DNA of 8,704 nucleotides, taken from NCBI GenBank assembly GCA_945875225.1, contig CAMCJY010000065.1, positions 1-8,704 on the forward strand, in the 5' to 3' direction. The notes beneath the pieces are model-generated. The model did no database searches and was not told the origin of the DNA. It worked only from the letters and a program-made list of their open reading frames with translations. The translations under genes and the position numbers were made by a program. Below are positions 1 to 5,548 of the stretch, in pieces (position 1 is the stretch's first letter; each line of letters begins with the position of its first letter). The stretch comes from Comamonas sp. lk. GTDB lineage: Bacteria > Pseudomonadota > Gammaproteobacteria > Burkholderiales > Burkholderiaceae_C.

Positions 1-1378
1 CCACCGGTGTTGCCAATACAGGCTTGGAAACCGGGCGACGCGCTTTGGTCGCAGGCTTCGCGGTGGGTGTCACTACATCTGCTTTTGCCATAGTCGCAAC
101 AGGCATCGCGCCCGCAGGTTGGTAGCTCTTGATAAACGCTTTGACCGTCGGGTACACCACGTCGCGCCAGCGTCGGCCCGAAAAAATACCATAGTGGCCT
201 GCACCGGCTGCTTCAAAATGTTTTTTGTGCGCTGGCGGCACACCGGTGCAAATCTCATGCACGGCGCGAGTTTGGCCCGAGCCGGAAATATCGTCCAGCT
301 CGCCCTCCACCGACAGCAATCCAGTGCTCTTGATTGCAGAAGGGCGCACGCGCTCGGCATCACCGCGCGGCGAGCGCACATCCCAGGTGCCGTTTACCAA
401 ACTGAAGTCCTGGAACACCACTTTGATGGTGTCCAGGTAGTAGTCGGCGTCCATGTCCAGTACCGCGTTGTACTCGTCGTAAAACTTGCGGTGCGCTTCG
501 GTGCTGACGTCGTCACCTTTGATCATGTCTTTGAAATAATCGTAATGGCTTTTGGCGTGGTGGTCCGGGTTCATGGCCACAAAACCGGTGTGCTGCAAGA
601 AGCCCGGATAAACGCGGCGACCGGCGCCAGGGAACTTGCCCGGCACTTTGTAAATCACATTGTTTTCAAACCAGTTGTAGCTTTTGTTCATGGCCAGGTT
701 GTTGACCGCAGTAGGCGATTTACGTGCGTCAATCGGGCCGCCCATCATGGTCATGGACAAAGGTGTTTTTTCATTGCGCGAAGCCATCAGCGACACAGCT
801 GCCAGCACCGGTACCGTGGGTTGGCAGACGCTCATCACATGGCAGTTGCCGTATTTGCCTTGCACATGGCGGATGCAATCCTGCACATAGTTGACGTAGT
901 CATCCAGATTGAATCGACCTTCGGACAGCGGCACCAGGCGGGCGTTTTTCCAGTCGGTGATATAGACCTTGTGGTCTTTGAGCATGGTTTTGACGGTGTC
1001 GCGTAGCAGCGTTGCGTAGTGGCCCGAAAGCGGCGCCACGATCAACACGACCGGCTGGTCCTTGATTTTGATCAGGGTGTCCGAATCGTCGGTCAGGCGC
1101 TTAAAGCGCAGCAGATCGCAAAAGGGGCGGCTCCACTCTATGCACTCGTGAATTGCTACCTCGATGCCATCAACCTCTACGGTGCGCAAGCCGAACTCGG
1201 GCTTTTCGTAGTCTTTGGCGAGGCGGTGCATCAGCTCATAGCCGGCCGCCATACGCTGTGAAAGTGAGTTTTGTGCCAGAGGCGAGGCCGGGTTGGACAG
1301 CGACTTGGCCGCGAAATTGGCCAGGTCGGAAAAGGGTTCCATCAGTGCGCGCTGGGTCTCGTAAAGCTCGTAGAGCAT
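1..1378 (-). CDS. phaZ: Intracellular polyhydroxybutyrate depolymerase PhaZ (3' end outside window)
   Basis: This enzyme cleaves stored poly(3-hydroxybutyrate) in cytoplasmic granules, releasing hydroxybutyrate units for carbon and energy. The 459 visible residues match, from memory, the Ralstonia eutropha PhaZa1 family along nearly their whole length, starting MLYELYETQRALMEPFSDL. The nucleophile cysteine is Cys185 in the motif VMSVCQPTVPVLAA, which replaces the serine of ordinary lipase-like enzymes. The other triad members appear to be Asp362 in GELDDISGSGQT and His395 in GAGHYGIFSGRRW. MMGGPIDARKSPTAVN and YPGFLQHTGFVAMNPDHH are further family blocks. The start is supported by an AAAGGA ribosome site (1386-1391) seven bases upstream. 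The family core ends near residue 420, close to the roughly 419-residue length known for R. eutropha. Here an Ala/Pro/Lys-rich tail of at least 39 residues follows and is cut by the window edge. The aminotransferase gene lies 104 bases upstream on the same strand, but phaZ probably has its own promoter. Confidence 0.95.
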   Translation of the reverse strand, partial: MLYELYETQRALMEPFSDLANFAAKSLSNPASPLAQNSLSQRMAAGYELMHRLAKDYEKPEFGLRTVEVDGIEVAIHECIEWSRPFCDLLRFKRLTDDSDTLIKIKDQPVVLIVAPLSGHYATLLRDTVKTMLKDHKVYITDWKNARLVPLSEGRFNLDDYVNYVQDCIRHVQGKYGNCHVMSVCQPTVPVLAAVSLMASRNEKTPLSMTMMGGPIDARKSPTAVNNLAMNKSYNWFENNVIYKVPGKFPGAGRRVYPGFLQHTGFVAMNPDHHAKSHYDYFKDMIKGDDVSTEAHRKFYDEYNAVLDMDADYYLDTIKVVFQDFSLVNGTWDVRSPRGDAERVRPSAIKSTGLLSVEGELDDISGSGQTRAVHEICTGVPPAHKKHFEAAGAGHYGIFSGRRWRDVVYPTVKAFIKSYQPAGAMPVATMAKADVVTPTAKPATKARRPVSKPVLATPV

Positions 1379-1399
1379 CTGGCTATCCTTTGGAAAATG

Positions 1400-1414
1400 T
1401 TGCGGTGCAATATA
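1400..1414 (-). promoter_or_regulatory. Candidate phaZ -10 element with overlapping TTGC-N3-GCAA palindrome
   Basis: On the minus strand a TATATT hexamer (1409-1414) sits about 30 bases upstream of the phaZ ATG, just ahead of the AAAGGA ribosome site, so it is well placed as a -10 element. No good -35 hexamer is visible 16-19 bases further upstream. A perfect 4-bp inverted repeat with a 3-base centre (TTGC, GGT, GCAA on the plus strand, 1400-1410) overlaps its downstream edge. PhaR-type regulators of PHA genes are known to bind TGC/GCA-rich short palindromes, so this could be an operator. That link is inference. Confidence 0.35.
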
Positions 1415-1440
1415 ACAGCCTTTCCGGTTTGCTGTGTTGA

Positions 1441-1460
1441 CGCGTCGCAAGTCCGACGCG
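1441..1460. repeat. 7-bp inverted repeat between aminotransferase and phaZ
   Basis: The arms CGCGTCG (1441-1447) and CGACGCG (1454-1460) are perfect inverted repeats around a 6-base loop. The element begins 23 bases beyond the stop codon of the minus-strand aminotransferase gene, so it could slow or end that transcript before phaZ. No T-run follows on the minus strand, so a classical intrinsic terminator is not supported. An operator role is also possible. Confidence 0.3.
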
Positions 1461-1482
1461 CGTATTTAGCCGCGCACTGTAC

Positions 1483-2679
1483 TTAGAGCACTTTGGCAAT
1501 CGACTGGCACACATAGTCCAGGTTTTTGGCGTTCAGCGCGGCCACGCACATGCGGCCGGTGTCGGTGCCATAGACGCCGAACTCATTGCGCAGGCGAACC
1601 ATCTGGTCCTTGTTCAAGCCGGAATAGCTGAACATGCCGATTTGGCTAGTAATAAAGCCCATATCCCGGGCTACGCCGGCCGCTTTCAGACCCTCAACCA
1701 GTTGTTGGCGCATGGTTTTGATGCGCACGCGCATGGTGCCCAGTTCCTCTTCCCACTGGGCGCGCAATACCGGGCTGCCCAGCACGGCGGCCACTACTGC
1801 GCCGCCGTGGATGGGCGGGTTGGAATAGTTGGTGCGGATCACGATTTTGAGCTGGCTCAGTACGCGGGCGCATTCTTCTTTGTCCTGGCAGACCACGCTC
1901 AGGGCGCCGACGCGCTCGCCGTATAGGCTGAAGCTCTTGGAAAAAGAGGTGGCCACGAAAAAGTTCAATCCGGCGGCGACAAACTTAGCCACCACCGCGC
2001 CGTCTTGCGCAATCCCGTGACCAAAGCCTTGGTAAGCCATGTCTAAAAAGGCCGTCAGGCTGCGCGCCTGGATCACGCCGATGACCTGATCCCATTGCGT
2101 GGCAGTGATGTCGTAGCCGGTAGGGTTGTGGCAGCAGGCGTGAAGGACCACGATGGTGCCGGGCGCTGCCGCGTTCAGCGAGGCCAGCATACCTTCAAAA
2201 TTTACAGCGTGCTTTTGGCTGTCGTAGTAGGCGTAGCTTTCCACTTTGAAGCCGGCGTGGCTGAACAGTGCGCGGTGGTTTTCCCAGCTGGGGTCCGAAA
2301 TCAATACGGTGGCGCCGGGGCTGACGTGCTGCAAAAAGTCAGCGCCAATTTTCAGGCCGCCGGTACCACCCACGGCTTGCACGGTGGCCACGCGCCCGGA
2401 GGTGACCGGCTCGGAACCTTCGCCAAACACCAGGCCTTTGACGGCGCTGTCGTATGCGGCAATGCCGTCAATCGGCAAATAGCCACGCGCAGTGGGCTTT
2501 TCCATCATGGTTTTTTCCGCTGCTTGCACGCATTGCAGCAAGGGCAGTTTGCCGTTCTCGTCGAAATACACGCCGAAGCCCAAATTGACTTTAGCGGGGT
2601 TGGTATCGGCATTGAACTGTTCGTTCAGACCCAGGATCGGGTCGCGCGGGGCCATTTCGACGGCGGAGAAAAGAGACAT
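1483..2679 (-). CDS. tyrB: Aromatic/aspartate amino acid aminotransferase (class I, TyrB-like)
   Basis: A cytoplasmic PLP-dependent transaminase that moves amino groups between amino acids and 2-oxoglutarate. By similarity it acts on aromatic amino acids and/or aspartate. The 398-residue length is normal for the AspC/TyrB subgroup. The PLP lysine is Lys248 in SFSKSFSLYGERVG, with the phosphate-binding Arg256 in the same block. Other cofactor contacts visible are Trp132 (DPSWENH), Asn185 (CHNPTG), Asp213 (LDMAYQG) and Tyr216. Substrate carboxylate arginines are Arg376 (DTGRMCVA) and probably Arg282 (IRTNYSNPP). The SFSKSFSLYGERVGALSV block is closer to remembered TyrB than to AspC, so the symbol is a best guess and substrate range cannot be read from sequence. 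The ATG is preceded by AGGA about eight bases upstream. All key residues are intact. It is transcribed away from uvrB and towards phaZ. Confidence 0.93.
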   Translation of the reverse strand: MSLFSAVEMAPRDPILGLNEQFNADTNPAKVNLGFGVYFDENGKLPLLQCVQAAEKTMMEKPTARGYLPIDGIAAYDSAVKGLVFGEGSEPVTSGRVATVQAVGGTGGLKIGADFLQHVSPGATVLISDPSWENHRALFSHAGFKVESYAYYDSQKHAVNFEGMLASLNAAAPGTIVVLHACCHNPTGYDITATQWDQVIGVIQARSLTAFLDMAYQGFGHGIAQDGAVVAKFVAAGLNFFVATSFSKSFSLYGERVGALSVVCQDKEECARVLSQLKIVIRTNYSNPPIHGGAVVAAVLGSPVLRAQWEEELGTMRVRIKTMRQQLVEGLKAAGVARDMGFITSQIGMFSYSGLNKDQMVRLRNEFGVYGTDTGRMCVAALNAKNLDYVCQSIAKVL

Positions 2680-2750
2680 GAATTAGTCCTGAAGAAGTTG
2701 GAAGTTGATGCGCCCGCATCCAGGCGGGGCAAAGGGAAAAGCAGGCGCTC

Positions 2751-2756
2751 ATTTTA
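2751..2756 (-). promoter_or_regulatory. Candidate -10 element for the aminotransferase gene
   Basis: The minus strand reads TAAAAT here, one base from the sigma-70 -10 consensus and about 72 bases upstream of the aminotransferase ATG. The hexamer at 17-base spacing (2774-2779, TCAGGG on the minus strand) is a poor -35. The promoter is therefore plausible but weak. It lies in the divergent gap shared with uvrB (2680-2865). Confidence 0.3.
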
Positions 2757-2865
2757 GCCTTCGTCGGTCATCGCCCTGACGGGCCATCTGGTGCCGGTCA
2801 CCTTAAGCCACTGCATGCTAGGGCGTACTGCGCTAAGCTAGCGGGTTACGCTCATTTTGCAACCC

Positions 2866-4971
2866 ATGTCTGAACCCCTCGAAGTCCTAGCGCCACAGCG
2901 TCCGGGCGAATTTATCAGTTTTCCTGACTCGCCTTTTGAGCTGTACCAGCCCTATCCCCCGGCGGGCGACCAGCCGACGGCCATTGCCCAGTTGGTCGAG
3001 GGTGTGCGCGACGGCGAGGTGTTTCAGACCCTGCTGGGCGTGACGGGTTCGGGTAAGACTTTCACCATGGCCAATGTGATTGCCCAGCTGGGACGGCCGG
3101 CGATTATTTTTGCGCCCAACAAAACCCTGGCCGCGCAGCTCTACAGCGAGTTCCGTGAGTTTTTTCCGAATAACGCGGTGGAGTATTTCGTCAGCTACTA
3201 CGACTACTACCAGCCCGAGGCTTATGTGCCGCAGCGCGATTTGTTTATTGAAAAGGACTCGGCGATCAATGAGCACATAGAGCAGATGCGCTTGTCTTGC
3301 ACCAAAAGCGTGTTGGAGCGCCGCGATGTGATCATCGTCGCCACCGTCTCGGCGATTTACGGCATTGGCCAGCCCGAGGCCTACCACCAGATGGTGATGA
3401 CACTGCGCGCCGGCGACAAGCTAGGCCAGCGCGACATGATCATGCAATTGGTGCGTATGCAATACCAGCGCAATGACATGGATTTTTCGCGCGGTACCTT
3501 CCGCGTGCGCGGCGACACCATCGACATCTTCCCGGCTGAGCACAGCGAGATGGCCATCCGCGTGGAGTTGTTTGACGACGAGATCGAGTCACTGCATCTC
3601 TTTGACCCGCTGACCGGGCGCATCCGTCAGAAGATTCCGCGCTTTACCGTCTACCCCAGCAGCCATTACGTCACGCCGCGTGAGCAGGTGCTGATGGCGG
3701 TGGAAACGATTAAGACTGAGTTGTCAGACCGGCTCAAAGAACTGGTGGGTATGGGTAAGTTGGTGGAGGCGCAGCGCCTGGAACAGCGCACCCGCTTTGA
3801 TCTGGAAATGCTCAGCGAAGTAGGGCATTGCAAAGGAATTGAAAACTATTCGCGCCATTTGTCCGGCGCCGCGCCCGGTGACCCTCCGGCCACACTGACC
3901 GACTACCTACCCAAAGACGCCCTCATGTTTTTGGACGAAAGCCATGTGCTCATCGGCCAATTGGGCGCGATGTACAACGGCGACCGTTCGCGCAAAACCA
4001 CGCTGGTGGAATATGGCTTTCGCCTGCCCAGCGCCCTGGACAACAGGCCTTTGAAGTTTGAAGAGTTCGAGCGCAAGATGCGCCAGGCGGTCTTCGTCTC
4101 GGCCACGCCCGCGCAATGGGAAAAAGACCATACCGGCCAGGTGGTCGAGCAATTGGTGCGGCCCACCGGGCTGGTGGACCCGGAAGTGGAAGTGCGCCCG
4201 GCCAGTTCGCAGGTAGACGATGTGCTGCAGGAAATCCGCATTCGGGTGGACAAAAACGAACGTGTACTGATTACGACGCTGACCAAGCGCATGGCCGAGC
4301 AACTGACCGACTACCTGAGCGATAACGGCGTGAAAGTGCGCTACCTGCACAGCGACGTGGACACGGTGGAGCGGGTAGAAATATTGCGCGATTTGCGCCT
4401 GGGCGCTTTTGACGTCCTGGTAGGTATCAACCTGCTGCGCGAGGGAATTGACTTGCCCGAAGTTTCGCTGGTAGCGATTTTGGATGCGGATAAAGAAGGC
4501 TTTTTGCGGAGCGAGCGTTCGCTCATTCAGACCATTGTCCGTGCAGCACGCAATTTGCATGGGCGCGCGATTTTGTACGCCGACCGCATCACCGACTCCA
4601 TGGCGCGCGCCATCGGCGAAACCGAGCGGCGACGCACGCGCCAGGTGGACCACAACCTGGAGTATGGCATCACCCCGCGCAGCATTGTTAAAGAAGTGCG
4701 AGACCTGATTGATGGCGTGTACAGCGAAAAAGCCGGCAAAGAGGCGGATCGTCTGGAGCGCGACGCGATGCAGCGCGCCCAGGTGGAGGAGATGAGCGAA
4801 AAAGACGTGGCCCGCGAGATCAAGCGCCTGGAAAAGCTCATGATGGAGCATGCCCGCAACCTGGAGTTCGAGAAAGCGGCGCGGGTGCGCGACCAACTGG
4901 CCATCCTGAAAGAGCAAGCCTTTGGCGCGGCGGGGCGAGACAACGTGTTGGTACTGCCGCTGCGGGCTTGA
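2866..4971 (+). CDS. uvrB: UvrABC excinuclease subunit B
   Basis: UvrB is the damage-verifying helicase-like subunit of bacterial nucleotide excision repair. It is loaded on DNA by UvrA, then recruits UvrC for incision and UvrD for release. With the ATG at 2866 the protein has 701 residues, slightly longer than the usual 670 or so because of N- and C-terminal extensions. Counting from that ATG: Walker A GVTGSGKT at 58-65; the beta-hairpin region that clamps DNA, rich in tyrosine (YFVSYYDYYQPEAYVP), at 107-122; helicase motif II DESH at 357-360; SATP motif around 412; GINLLREGIDLPE at 520-532; motif VI QTIVRAARN at 555-563; and the C-terminal UVR domain that contacts UvrC, about 650-687, ending in FEKAARVRDQL. 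A TTG at 2857 in the same frame would add three residues. Neither start has a clear ribosome site; the ATG is preferred. No LexA-type CTGT-N8-ACAG box is visible upstream. All motifs look intact. Confidence 0.97.
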   Translation: MSEPLEVLAPQRPGEFISFPDSPFELYQPYPPAGDQPTAIAQLVEGVRDGEVFQTLLGVTGSGKTFTMANVIAQLGRPAIIFAPNKTLAAQLYSEFREFFPNNAVEYFVSYYDYYQPEAYVPQRDLFIEKDSAINEHIEQMRLSCTKSVLERRDVIIVATVSAIYGIGQPEAYHQMVMTLRAGDKLGQRDMIMQLVRMQYQRNDMDFSRGTFRVRGDTIDIFPAEHSEMAIRVELFDDEIESLHLFDPLTGRIRQKIPRFTVYPSSHYVTPREQVLMAVETIKTELSDRLKELVGMGKLVEAQRLEQRTRFDLEMLSEVGHCKGIENYSRHLSGAAPGDPPATLTDYLPKDALMFLDESHVLIGQLGAMYNGDRSRKTTLVEYGFRLPSALDNRPLKFEEFERKMRQAVFVSATPAQWEKDHTGQVVEQLVRPTGLVDPEVEVRPASSQVDDVLQEIRIRVDKNERVLITTLTKRMAEQLTDYLSDNGVKVRYLHSDVDTVERVEILRDLRLGAFDVLVGINLLREGIDLPEVSLVAILDADKEGFLRSERSLIQTIVRAARNLHGRAILYADRITDSMARAIGETERRRTRQVDHNLEYGITPRSIVKEVRDLIDGVYSEKAGKEADRLERDAMQRAQVEEMSEKDVAREIKRLEKLMMEHARNLEFEKAARVRDQLAILKEQAFGAAGRDNVLVLPLRA

Positions 4972-4973
4972 TT

Positions 4974-4992
4974 GGCAGCATCCATGCTTGCC
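4974..4992 (+). terminator. Weak hairpin just after uvrB
   Basis: Three bases past the uvrB stop, GGCAGCA pairs with TGCTTGCC through a stem with one bulged T and a loop of about four bases. There is no T-run behind it, so if uvrB transcription ends here it is probably Rho-dependent or inefficient. Confidence 0.2.
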
Positions 4993-5370
4993 GGTCTTGT
5001 GAGCGGCACAAAGCCCACCCAATTCACCAGAGGCGCTTGACCAACAACTCGGAGCCCCAGCGCATATGGCCATTTACAGGCACGCGGGCCGCCGTTGGAG
5101 TGGGTGCGATGCGCATGTCGGTGGGGGTGTTGCGGCGCCCCGACTTTGCGGTCGATCAGCGGATCAACTGGTGACCGGGCAAAACGACGACTAAGGCTCG
5201 CGGACGGGTAGCTATGCGCCCGGCAACCCCGGCGCACCGCTAACCCCTTTTGAACAGCGCATTTTGGCGGTGGATCGGCCAGGCACGGCCTGACTGCGGG
5301 CACGGCGCGGGTTTCTACGGGGGTTGAGGGCTCTTTCAAGGGGCGATGCCTGGCCTACCCCGCAGAGTCG

Positions 5371-5404
5371 CCGGTGGGCTCCCAGGGTCAGCTGAGCTCA
5401 CCGG
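5371..5404. repeat. 11-bp stem-loop upstream of the TonB receptor
   Basis: Arms 5371-5381 (CCGGTGGGCTC) and 5394-5404 (GAGCTCACCGG) pair over 11 positions, ten Watson-Crick and one G-U at 5377/5398, with a 12-base loop. It lies 145 bases before the receptor ATG, at the change from GC-rich to AT-richer sequence. No T-run follows on either strand, so it is not a standard intrinsic terminator. It may be a regulatory RNA structure, a protein-binding site or the end of an old element. Confidence 0.45.
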
Positions 5405-5548
5405 GCAACCAAAATACCCCCAAAACATCCTGTTGCGTCTTGAAATTGTCATCAACGTGTTTGATCATCCGTTGCATGCGATTCAAGCAGTGCCCGTTTT
5501 GGCCTGCATCCCAGCACTCTGCGTTGTACTTACTAAGCTTCAAACACT

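Larger units (their letters stand above)
4972..5548. other. 577-base stretch without a convincing gene
   Basis: All six frames of this gap are short or broken, and none gave a family I recognise. The first 430 or so bases are GC-rich. The plus-strand frame starting at the ATG of 5066 runs 42 codons to a TAA at 5192; past that stop the same frame reads a plausible peptide (YAPGNPGAPLTPFEQRILAV) before a TGA, which could be a fragment of a decayed gene but may be chance. The last 140 or so bases before the receptor are visibly more AT-rich and are the likely place for the receptor promoter, although no convincing -35/-10 pair could be picked. An in-frame TAA at 5534 rules out a receptor start further upstream. 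Confidence 0.6.

Noticed and set aside
119..1006. Plus-strand open frame of 295 codons opposite phaZ
   Set aside because: Antisense to a clearly conserved PhaZ with catalytic residues; its His/Val/Ala-rich translation is typical of reverse-strand artefacts.
3907..5073. Long minus-strand open frame (388 codons) opposite uvrB
   Set aside because: It lies wholly across the uvrB coding strand and beyond, has no recognisable motifs or ribosome site, and uvrB is intact; this is a GC-rich codon-bias shadow.
5216..5234. GC-rich hairpin (GCGCCCGG with CCGGCGC, one bulged C) with a TTTT some bases downstream
   Set aside because: The T-run is too far from the stem for an intrinsic terminator and no gene ends nearby; short GC pairings of this kind are expected by chance.
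4527..5339. Minus-strand frame of 270 codons covering part of the gap after uvrB
   Set aside because: Half of it is antisense to the UvrB C-terminus, and the part in the gap shows no known domain, so it cannot be supported as a gene.
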